Below are positions 6,354 to 14,363 of a stretch of DNA of 64,000 bases, piece by piece; positions within the stretch are counted from its first letter, which is position 1; each line of letters begins with the position of its first letter. Origin of the DNA: Chloroflexota bacterium (lineage in GTDB: Bacteria; Chloroflexota; UBA6077; FW602-bin22); NCBI GenBank assembly GCA_004297775.1, contig SCUE01000007.1, positions 282,779-346,778 on the forward strand, written 5' to 3'. Below the pieces are notes generated by a model. That model saw only the letters and a list, made by a program, of their open reading frames with translations, ran no database searches and was not told the origin of the DNA. The position numbers and the translations under genes were made by a program.

Positions 6354-8884
6354 CCGATTCGACGATTCTCCTGGGCACCGCGATTGAGGCCGGCCACGCG
6401 ACCGCGGTCGCGATCGAGTGTCGCCGCGGAGCCTGGCGCGTCTCCGCGTCCGCGCGCGCCATCGCCTCGGATCGGCGCGGCCATCCATCGGTAAGCGACG
6501 GCATCCGCCATGCGGTTGGACTGGTCGAAGAGACTCTGCAATCCGACCTGATCGCTCGCGCGCCGCGACAAGACGTCCAGTTTCCTGGCGGGCCGCGGAT
6601 ATCGCTCACGACCGATTTCGGGCCTCGGATTTGGCTCCTGGCGTTTGATCGCCGGCGCGACATCGTCGCGGCGCACGACCGTTTCGCCGAAATCGATTGC
6701 ACCATCGCGTTGGCGGAGCTGGTACCGTCGCGTCGTGCCCGCGCGGTCGCGGACGAAATCGTCGACCGCGTGGCCCGCGAACCGTCGCTCGCGCCTGATG
6801 TGATTGTCGTCGTCGGATGCCGGTCGGATCGCGCGCTCACGGCGTTCTTCGATTCCCTGCGGCCGCTCTGGTCCGAAGATCGACGACCGCGACTCGTGTT
6901 CATGGGGCGCTTACCGCGCTTGGCGTTGTCTGGCTGGACGTCCACGGCCATCAGCGACGGCGTGAAAGACATCGCGTCCGACACGTCCGCGCGATCGCGC
7001 GGATTGCCGATCGAGCGCTGGCTCGGAACCACCGCGGTATCGGCCGCCGCTTCGCGTCTACGTGCCGCGACGCTACTGGCGGCCGAACGTCGCGAGACAG
7101 TCATCGTGATTGATGCGGATCGAGCCGGCTGGCTCGGATGCGTATCGGTCGATCGACAAGGCAGGGCGCGCCCCCCGATCGCCCGTCGTGGCCGCGGCGC
7201 TTGGCTGTCTTCACTCCCGGAATCGATCCCCGTCGGTGATCGCGAATGCGACGACGCCGCGGCGCGCGCTCGCGTCACGTTACGCAACCTATGGGGCGCC
7301 CTTCCGCGCAAACTCGCGTCAACGGGTCGATCGACGATCGTGGTCGTCGGAAACGTGTTGCCGGCGCTCCCGGCGGCGACGTTGACTGGCGTCGTGAACG
7401 CGGCGATCGAGCATCGCGGTTTGGTCACGATCTTCGCCGATGACGCCCACGCATTCGGCGCGATCGGCGCAGTTGCGGCCGAAGACGAAGGGATTGCCCG
7501 CGCCGCCCTTTGTGATGACGTTCTCCGACCGATCGCCTCCGTCGCGCGCCGGCCGTCGAGGCGTAGCGCCGACGCCGACTGCGTCCTCACCATGCGTCCA
7601 ACCAGCGTCAGCCGATCCGGGTCCGCAACCGCCGAAGTCCGCGTCCGCGTTTCGCCAGGCCAGATCCGATCGTTTCCGATCGCCCAGGATCGCGACATCT
7701 CGATACGGCGCCGACCGTGGCACGACCCATTTGGCTGGCGCGCCGCGATCGTGACTCGAGTGCCCAGAAGTGAACTCGGTCTGATCATCGATACCCGACC
7801 CCGTGACGCGATCAGAGATCTCGGCTTCGTTCAGAAGCGCGATTCCTGGGTAGCTCCACACCAATCACACGGCCCCCGACCGATGCGCCATCTCGGCGGC
7901 GACACGATCGCGCTTCGGCGCCGATCCTCGATTCCCTCCTCGTTTCGCCCCACGGCCCATTCGGGGATGACAGTGGACATCGGCGACCGCCTTGCATCCC
8001 CGCCGGACGATGGATTCCCGGTCGACGTCTCGCCACTGGGCGACTCCGAGGTGGCCGATGCGCATCTCGTCGCGCGCGGCGGGGAACGTGTCGTTCGCGG
8101 TCAGACGATCGCGCGCAAGAGCTCGTTCTTCGGGCTGCGCAAGACGGTCGTGCGTTCGCCGGCGACTGGCCGCCTCGAAATTGCGCCTGACCGCGCTGGA
8201 GTCCGCATCGTGCCGGACTGGCAGTGTTCGGATGCCACGGCGCATGTGTCAGGCGTCGTGGTTGGCACCGATGATGACGGGCCTGTGCTCGCTTCGGAGG
8301 CGGTGTTGTTCGATGGCGCGATCGCGCGGGGGCCGAGTTGTCACGGCCGCTTCGTCGCGGACCATACCGGCACGGCGCACCGATCGACCCTCGAAGGCGC
8401 GATCGTCGCGGTCCGGCACCTCGACGCGCTGGTGCTCGGTAACGTAGCGCGGCGCGGAGCGGTCGGAGTCGTTGCCCGAAGCGTCGATGCTGACCTTGCC
8501 GCGCCGTTGGCCGGAAGAGACGGCACGCGCGCGATCCTCGCGCTCATCGCCAACCCGAATGACACGCTGCCCGACAGCGTGTGGGAGGCGATTCTGGCGC
8601 ACGACGGCGCCATGGCAGCCATCTTGATCGATGGGCACGATGGCGCCGGTATGCTGGCAATCGAACAGCGCGGAGCCGGCCGGGCGATGCCGGGTCCGAG
8701 TTCACTCGATGTTGGCCACCGCGTCGTCGCGCACGCGGATGGGCGCACCTCGTACGGCTCAGTCGCCGCCACCTCGGTGGCTCCGCGGTCGTTCGATCAG
8801 TCGCTTGCCCCGGCCGTCGAAATCCGCGCCGATGACGGCGACACGTTCTGGGTTCCCGAAGGCTTGGTCGAACGGGTCGCCTGA
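6350..8884 (+). CDS. Degenerate MutL/GlmL-like actin-fold protein with a barrel-sandwich C-terminus
   Basis: An 844-residue protein starting at GTG. Residues about 5-400 follow the order of MutL, the ATPase linked to adenosylcobalamin glutamate mutase: a repair-type segment (APDVIVVVGCRSD), then ETVIVIDADRAGWLG, then STIVVVGNVLPALP with FADDAHAFGAIGA. Residues 425-490 match the extension ending GLIIDTRPR. The nucleotide loops are lost: the N-terminal D-x-G-S-T reads GTAIEAGH, and the second G-G-A-T-T-D reads DADRAGWL. Residues about 575-620 (GERVVRGQTIARKSSFFGLR, then VRSPATGRLEI) look like a biotinyl-type barrel-sandwich domain. No mutase gene is nearby. Probably a non-ATPase scaffold or regulator. 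Its 3' end overlaps the glycosylase gene by 88 bp. Confidence 0.7.
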   Translation: MTDSTILLGTAIEAGHATAVAIECRRGAWRVSASARAIASDRRGHPSVSDGIRHAVGLVEETLQSDLIARAPRQDVQFPGGPRISLTTDFGPRIWLLAFDRRRDIVAAHDRFAEIDCTIALAELVPSRRARAVADEIVDRVAREPSLAPDVIVVVGCRSDRALTAFFDSLRPLWSEDRRPRLVFMGRLPRLALSGWTSTAISDGVKDIASDTSARSRGLPIERWLGTTAVSAAASRLRAATLLAAERRETVIVIDADRAGWLGCVSVDRQGRARPPIARRGRGAWLSSLPESIPVGDRECDDAAARARVTLRNLWGALPRKLASTGRSTIVVVGNVLPALPAATLTGVVNAAIEHRGLVTIFADDAHAFGAIGAVAAEDEGIARAALCDDVLRPIASVARRPSRRSADADCVLTMRPTSVSRSGSATAEVRVRVSPGQIRSFPIAQDRDISIRRRPWHDPFGWRAAIVTRVPRSELGLIIDTRPRDAIRDLGFVQKRDSWVAPHQSHGPRPMRHLGGDTIALRRRSSIPSSFRPTAHSGMTVDIGDRLASPPDDGFPVDVSPLGDSEVADAHLVARGGERVVRGQTIARKSSFFGLRKTVVRSPATGRLEIAPDRAGVRIVPDWQCSDATAHVSGVVVGTDDDGPVLASEAVLFDGAIARGPSCHGRFVADHTGTAHRSTLEGAIVAVRHLDALVLGNVARRGAVGVVARSVDADLAAPLAGRDGTRAILALIANPNDTLPDSVWEAILAHDGAMAAILIDGHDGAGMLAIEQRGAGRAMPGPSSLDVGHRVVAHADGRTSYGSVAATSVAPRSFDQSLAPAVEIRADDGDTFWVPEGLVERVA

Positions 8885-9792
8885 CCGGCGCCGATGTCGC
8901 CGCGTTGCAGGGCGAACCAGAGATAGAAGGCGACCAAACCGCGCCACGGCATCCAAGCTTTGGCACGTAACCGCATCTCCCGCTCGTCAGGATCACTGGA
9001 CAGTCCGTAGAGACGCCGCAGCGCCGCCCGCTGTCCGGCATCGCCGGCCGGAAACACATCCTGGCGGCCAAGTCCCCGCAAGAGGACGTATTCGGCCGTC
9101 CATTGACCGACGCCGCGAATCGTCGTCAACGCCGCGATCGCCGCGTTGTCACCCAGATCCCTCAGTGACGCAAAATTGAACTGCCCGTCGACGACCGCGC
9201 GAGCGATCGCCGCGACGTAGGAGGCCTTCTGTCGGCTGATCTGCAACTGGCGGGCCTCGTCGATCGTGAGCGTCGCCAATTGGCCCGGCTCGGGGAAGAG
9301 CGTATGCGGGCGTCCGAACGCGTGAACTCGGCGGCCACGCGCATCGACGAGTGCGCGCTTCATGCGCGCGGCGAATGCGATGTTGACCTGCTGGCCGAGG
9401 ATCGCCCAGATCGTCGCCTCGAATGGGTCGGGGATCGTCAGCGGACGCAATCCGCGGTATTGATGAAGCAAGCGGCCGATGGCTGGATCGCGCTCGGCAA
9501 TGCGGGCGACTTCGCCATCAGTCGGCACCGGCGCATCGAGGCCAAACGCGCGCGACACGATAGCGCTCGCGATGTCGAGAGCCGCCGCGTCCGCGCCCGG
9601 GCCATCAATGCTGATATCGAGACGATCCTCAAGCGGCGCGGCACGCACGACCGCGACGCCACCCGGCGCCTGAAATGCCCGGAAGTACACGCCGTCGATC
9701 ACGGTCTCGACGATCGCGGAGGGCGAGGTGGCCAGATAACTGGCGACGAAATCGAACCGAAATGGTGGCGCGACCTGGATTTCGAGCCTCAT
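8797..9792 (-). CDS. alkA: AlkA-type DNA-3-methyladenine glycosylase (HhH-GPD)
   Basis: The 331-residue enzyme should excise alkylated bases. The HhH-GPD fold spans about residues 115-285: [16 protein letters not shown], the hairpin [20 protein letters not shown], then QDVFPAGD with the catalytic Asp at D251, followed by the family-typical [16 protein letters not shown]. An N-terminal AlkA-like domain covers about 1-100. The last about 27 residues ([11 protein letters not shown]...) are unlike the family and are read from DNA that also codes the C-terminus of the MutL-like protein on the other strand. A TATAAA box 7 nt before the ATG suggests a leaderless mRNA. Confidence 0.88.
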   Translation of the reverse strand: MRLEIQVAPPFRFDFVASYLATSPSAIVETVIDGVYFRAFQAPGGVAVVRAAPLEDRLDISIDGPGADAAALDIASAIVSRAFGLDAPVPTDGEVARIAERDPAIGRLLHQYRGLRPLTIPDPFEATIWAILGQQVNIAFAARMKRALVDARGRRVHAFGRPHTLFPEPGQLATLTIDEARQLQISRQKASYVAAIARAVVDGQFNFASLRDLGDNAAIAALTTIRGVGQWTAEYVLLRGLGRQDVFPAGDAGQRAALRRLYGLSSDPDEREMRLRAKAWMPWRGLVAFYLWFALQRGDIGAGQATRSTKPSGTQNVSPSSARISTAGASD

Positions 9793-9799
9793 GGATTGG

Positions 9800-9807
9800 T
9801 TTATACT
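9800..9807. promoter_or_regulatory. Shared -10 box serving both strands (alkA and nuoA)
   Basis: The octamer TTTATACT reads TATACT on the plus strand (9802-9807), 10 nt before the GTG of nuoA. On the minus strand it reads TATAAA (9805-9800), 7 nt before the ATG of the glycosylase gene. The two start codons are only 25 nt apart, so there is no room for leaders or Shine-Dalgarno sequences. The two promoters must compete for the same DNA. Confidence 0.6.
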
Positions 9808-9817
9808 CGCGCCCGTC

Positions 9818-10164
9818 GTGCCAAGCGCCTACTACCCGATCTTCATTCTGGTGGCACTCAGCGCCTTCGTCATGGTCGTTGTGATGAATCTGCCGGGGAT
9901 GATTGCGCCACGTCGATCCTTCCCAGGCAAGCTCACGCCGTACGAAAGTGGCATTCGACCGATCGGCCCGACCCGGCGTCGGTTCCATGTCAGCTTCCAC
10001 ATGATCGCAATGCTCTTCATCCTGTTCGACATCGAAGTGGTGTTCTTCTACCCATGGGCGGTCACGTTCCGGCAACTGGGTACGTTCGGCTTCGTCGAGA
10101 TGCTTGTGTTTGTCGCGCTGTTGATGGTCGGGTACGTCTACGTAGTAAAGAGGGGCGCGTTCAA

Positions 10165-10174
<10 letters not shown>
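9818..10174 (+). CDS. nuoA: NADH-quinone oxidoreductase subunit A
   Basis: A small membrane subunit of complex I at the junction between arm and membrane. I choose GTG at 9818 ([14 protein letters not shown], 118 aa) rather than the ATG at 9791, because the -10 box lies between them. Three membrane helices are seen, and the conserved loop [19 protein letters not shown] links the first two. The acidic residues in [11 protein letters not shown], typical of the second helix, are present. First gene of the nuoA-N operon; it overlaps nuoB by 10 nt. Confidence 0.95.
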
Positions 10175-10679
<505 letters not shown>

Positions 10680-10683
<4 letters not shown>

Positions 10684-11267
10684 GCGACGCTCAGACTAGC
10701 GCCCCGGACGCTCCGCCTCCGCATCCGGTGCTCGCTCGGTTGCGCGAGGCACTTGGCACAAACGCGGTGCGCGAAGAGACCGTTGGCGGTCAACTCGGCG
10801 TCCGCATCGCGGCGAACCACGCCCCGAGCGCGATGCGGGTTCTTCGGGACGATTCGACGCTTCGGTTCAGCCATCTGTCCGATGTCACGGCGGTCGATTA
10901 CCTGGAGTACGACCCGGACGGTAAGCCGGGCGAAGGCCGAACTCCGCGTTTCGATGTCGTGTACCACCTGTACTCGATTCCGCTGAACCAGCGCGTGCGC
11001 GTGAAGGTCGCTGTGGACGAGGACGGCGATCGGATCGCAAGCGTAACCGACCTCTGGCCGTCGGCGAACTGGGCCGAGCGTGAGACGTTCGACCTGTTCG
11101 GGATCGTCTTCGAAGGGCATCCCAATCTGACGCGCATCCTGACGCCCGAAGATTGGCAGGGGCACCCGCTCCGCAAGGATTACCCGCTGATCGAAGAGGA
11201 CATCGAATTCACGACCACGTTGGAGCGGCTGAACGAGGGTCCACGTTCGCGCGGCGCGGGAGGCTGA
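10680..11267 (+). CDS. nuoC: NADH-quinone oxidoreductase subunit C
   Basis: A 195-residue 30-kDa subunit of the hydrophilic arm that packs against NuoD. The start is GTG in a GTGA overlap with the nuoB stop. Family signatures are present: [20 protein letters not shown], then the 30-kDa motif [20 protein letters not shown] and [10 protein letters not shown]. Encoded separately from nuoD. The N-terminal 20 residues are Pro/Ala rich. Confidence 0.96.
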
Positions 11268-11268
11268 C

Positions 11269-12477
11269 ATGACTGACGCCACCCAATTGCGCGGCGCCAC
11301 ACTGGTTGAGGAGGACGGCCGGCTCCTTCTCAATATGGGCCCACAACATCCGGCGACTCACGGTGTTCTACGACTGGTCCTCGAGCTTGACGGCGAGATG
11401 GTGCTTTCGTGCCGACCGGTGATCGGCTACGTCCACACCGGGATCGAGAAGACCTACGAGCACAAGACGTACCTCCAGGGCGTCACGATGACGGACCGGA
11501 TGGACTATCTGGCGCCGCTGTCAAACAACCTCGCCTTCGCGCTCTGCGTCGAGAAGCTGATCGGCGTCGTGCCGCCGCCCCGAGCCACGGTCGCGCGCGT
11601 GATCCTGGCCGAATTGACTCGGCTCAATTCCCACCTTGTCTGGCTCGCCACTCAGGCGCTCGATCTTGGCGCGATGAGTGTCTTCTTCTATGCGATGCGT
11701 GAGCGCGAAATGATCCTCGACATCTTCGAGGCGTGCTCTGGCCAGCGGCTTATGACGTCGTACATCCGGCCGGGCGGGCTGTACTACGACTTGCCCGATG
11801 AATTCGCCGAGAAGGTGAACGAGATCCTGCGCGTCTTCCCGCCGAAGATCGACGAATACGAGGATCTCCTGACCGGCAACGAGCTGTGGCGCGATCGAAC
11901 CGTCGGCATCGGCAAGATCGGCGCCGATGACGCGATCGCGTGGGGCTTGAGCGGCGCGTGCCTGCGCGCTTCCGGCGTGAACTGGGACATTCGCAAGGCC
12001 GAGCCGTACTGCGGCTACGACCAGTACGAGTTCGCGGTTCCGCTTGGAACGAACGGCGATATCTTCGACCGCTACCTCTGCCGAATGCGCGAGATGCGCG
12101 AGAGTCTGAAGATCATTCGGCAGGCGCTCGCTCGGTTGCCGGACGGCGACTTCACGGCGCACGACCACAAGATTTCGTTTCCGCCGCGCTCGGAGCTCGC
12201 GACGAGCATGGAAGCGCTCATCCACCACTTCAAGTTGGCAACTGAGGGGTATCGCGTCCCGGCCGGGGAGGCATTCGTTCCGATCGAGTCACCGCGAGGA
12301 GAGATCGGCTTCTACATCGTGGCGGACGGCAGCGGGAAACCGTACCGTGCCCACGTGCGAACGCCGAGTTTCTACAACCTCGCGGCGATCTCGAAGATGG
12401 CTGAGGGAGGCCTAGTGGCCGACCTCGTAGCCCTGATCGGAAGCCTCGACCCCGTGCTGGGAGACGTGGACCGCTAG
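11269..12477 (+). CDS. nuoD: NADH-quinone oxidoreductase subunit D
   Basis: The 402-residue 49-kDa subunit forms the quinone-binding cavity with NuoB. GGAGG lies 6 nt before the ATG. Conserved features are MGPQHPATHGVLRLVLELDG near the N-terminus, GYVHTGIEKTYEHKTY, and the C-terminal ESPRGEIGFYIVADGSGKPY and PSFYNLAAI. As usual for complex I, the NiFe cysteines of the related hydrogenases are absent. Confidence 0.97.
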   Translation: MTDATQLRGATLVEEDGRLLLNMGPQHPATHGVLRLVLELDGEMVLSCRPVIGYVHTGIEKTYEHKTYLQGVTMTDRMDYLAPLSNNLAFALCVEKLIGVVPPPRATVARVILAELTRLNSHLVWLATQALDLGAMSVFFYAMREREMILDIFEACSGQRLMTSYIRPGGLYYDLPDEFAEKVNEILRVFPPKIDEYEDLLTGNELWRDRTVGIGKIGADDAIAWGLSGACLRASGVNWDIRKAEPYCGYDQYEFAVPLGTNGDIFDRYLCRMREMRESLKIIRQALARLPDGDFTAHDHKISFPPRSELATSMEALIHHFKLATEGYRVPAGEAFVPIESPRGEIGFYIVADGSGKPYRAHVRTPSFYNLAAISKMAEGGLVADLVALIGSLDPVLGDVDR

Positions 12478-12510
12478 GCTACACTACGCGCCCCTGGAGA
12501 TTGACCGACC

Positions 12511-13056
12511 GTGCCATTGAGCGAAAAAGCGCGCGCTGAGATACAGGCCGCGATTGAAGCCTACCCGCGGCGCCGAACGGCGATCCTGCCCGCGCTTCGA
12601 GCGGCGCAGCGCGATGTTGGTTACCTGGGTCAGGCCGAGGTCGAGGAAGTCGCGGCTCTCATGGAGCTCGACCCCAACGCGGTCTACATGCTGGTCACCT
12701 TCTACGACATGCTGTATCGAGAGAAGAGGGGTCGGTACGTTCTCGGCGTCTGCAAGAACATCTCGTGCTTTCTGCGCGGCGCGGACGACATCCTCGAACA
12801 TCTGCAGAAGAAGCTCGGAGTCGGGCTGAATGAAACGACTCCCGACGAGATGTTCACGATTCGACCTTTCGAATGTCTCGCGTCGTGCGGCAGCGCCCCG
12901 GTTCTCCTTTTGAACAACGAGGAATACTGCGAGCGACTGTCGATCGAGAAGGTCGACGCGTTGATCGAAGAGTTGCGTGCGCGGCCACCCGAGGCCGCGG
13001 GCGAGCACGGCATTCCGTGGCCGGTCTTCCAGGCGGAGTTGGCCCAGAATGGCTGA
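12511..13056 (+). CDS. nuoE: NADH-quinone oxidoreductase subunit E
   Basis: A 181-residue thioredoxin-like subunit binding the [2Fe-2S] cluster N1a. The start is GTG (MPLSEKARAEIQAAIEAYPR). The ligands are C-x4-C in GVCKNISCFLRG and C-x3-C in FECLASCGSAP. The helical N-terminus includes LPALRAAQRDVGYLG. Its stop overlaps the nuoF start by 8 nt. Confidence 0.96.
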   Translation: MPLSEKARAEIQAAIEAYPRRRTAILPALRAAQRDVGYLGQAEVEEVAALMELDPNAVYMLVTFYDMLYREKRGRYVLGVCKNISCFLRGADDILEHLQKKLGVGLNETTPDEMFTIRPFECLASCGSAPVLLLNNEEYCERLSIEKVDALIEELRARPPEAAGEHGIPWPVFQAELAQNG

Positions 13057-14362
13057 GTACGAGAAGGTTCTGACCCGGAACGTGGGCGTGCCGCGCGCCT
13101 ACGACATCGACGTCTACGAGTCGCGCGGCGGCTACGCCGGTCTGAAGAAGGCCCTCACTGAGTTCCAGCCGGACCAGGTGACCGATCTGGTGAAGAACAC
13201 CGGACTGCGCGGCCGCGGCGGTGCGGGATTCGCGACCGGTTTGAAGTGGTCGTTCGTGCCGAAGGGGCCAATGCAGAAGTATCTCGTCGTCAATGGCGAT
13301 GAGTCGGAGCCAGGAACATTCCACGACCGTGAGTTGCTGGAGAACGATCCGCACCAGTTGGTCGAAGGCGCGATCATCACCTGCTACGCGGTTGGCATCA
13401 CGAAGGCGTTCTTCTACATCCGCGGCGAATTTGCCCTCGGATACCACCGCCTCCAGAACGCGGTGAAGCAAGCGTACGAGAAGGGATATCTCGGCAAGAA
13501 TATCCTCGGCGGTGGCTTCTCCTGTGACGCGTACACCATCCAGGGCGCCGGGGCGTACATCTGCGGCGAAGAGTCGGCGTTACTCGAGTCGCTCGAGGGG
13601 AATCGGCCAATGCCCCGTTCGCGGCCGCCATTCCCGGCGGTCGTGGGCCTCTATGCCGGTCCGACGGTTGTCAACAGCGTCGAGACGATCAGTAATATCC
13701 CGCATATCCTCGTCCGCGGCCTGGAGTGGTATACGAGCCTGGGTACCGCGCCCCGGAACACCGGGCCGTTCATCTACAGCTTGAGTGGCCATGTCAACAA
13801 TCCCGGCAACCACGAAGGGCCGCTCGGCCTCACGATTGGCGAACTAGTCAATGACATCGGTGGCGGTGTCCTCGGTGGACGCACGATGAAGGCGTTCATT
13901 CCGGGCGGTGCGTCCTCGGCCTGGTTGAAGGGCGACTGCTGGGATGTCAAGCTCGACTTCGACACGTTGGGCGGAATGAAGACGATGCTCGGGTCCGGCG
14001 CGCAGATCGTGCTCGACGATCAGTGCTGCGTGCCGCACGCGGCGGTTCGTCTGGCCGAGTTCTACAACCACGAGTCCTGCGGGAAATGCACTCCATGCCG
14101 CGAAGGGACGCGCTGGATGGTCAAGCTCGGTCGGCGAATCATCGAAGGCTCGGCTGATTCGAAGGACATCGACACCCTGTTCCGCATCGCCGATCGGATC
14201 GGATTCGGTCCGCCGAACAAGATGACGCTCTGCGCTCTCGGCGACGCCTCGACGAGCTGTATCACGAGCACGGTTCGTCAGTGGCGCGACGAGTGGGAGT
14301 ACCACGCGAAGCACGGTCGGTGCCCGACTCCAACGGGCAAGCCCGTAAACCTGGCGGTGTAG
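13049..14362 (+). CDS. nuoF: NADH-quinone oxidoreductase subunit F
   Basis: The 437-residue NADH-oxidising flavoprotein binds FMN and cluster N3. It has the FMN/NADH loop GLRGRGGAGFATGLKW, the NGDESEPGTFHDR segment, and the [4Fe-4S] ligands in ESCGKCTPCREGT with the late Cys in LCALGD. It pairs with NuoE to feed electrons into NuoG. A second, divergent copy of the NuoE/NuoF pair occurs in the 34-41 kb operon. Confidence 0.97.
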   Translation: MAEYEKVLTRNVGVPRAYDIDVYESRGGYAGLKKALTEFQPDQVTDLVKNTGLRGRGGAGFATGLKWSFVPKGPMQKYLVVNGDESEPGTFHDRELLENDPHQLVEGAIITCYAVGITKAFFYIRGEFALGYHRLQNAVKQAYEKGYLGKNILGGGFSCDAYTIQGAGAYICGEESALLESLEGNRPMPRSRPPFPAVVGLYAGPTVVNSVETISNIPHILVRGLEWYTSLGTAPRNTGPFIYSLSGHVNNPGNHEGPLGLTIGELVNDIGGGVLGGRTMKAFIPGGASSAWLKGDCWDVKLDFDTLGGMKTMLGSGAQIVLDDQCCVPHAAVRLAEFYNHESCGKCTPCREGTRWMVKLGRRIIEGSADSKDIDTLFRIADRIGFGPPNKMTLCALGDASTSCITSTVRQWRDEWEYHAKHGRCPTPTGKPVNLAV

Positions 14363-14363
14363 G

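Noticed and set aside
6217..7788. 523-codon open frame on the minus strand
   Set aside because: Antisense to the MutL-like gene; composition is Arg/Ser/Thr-rich shadow sequence of a high-GC gene, with no domain pattern or start signal.
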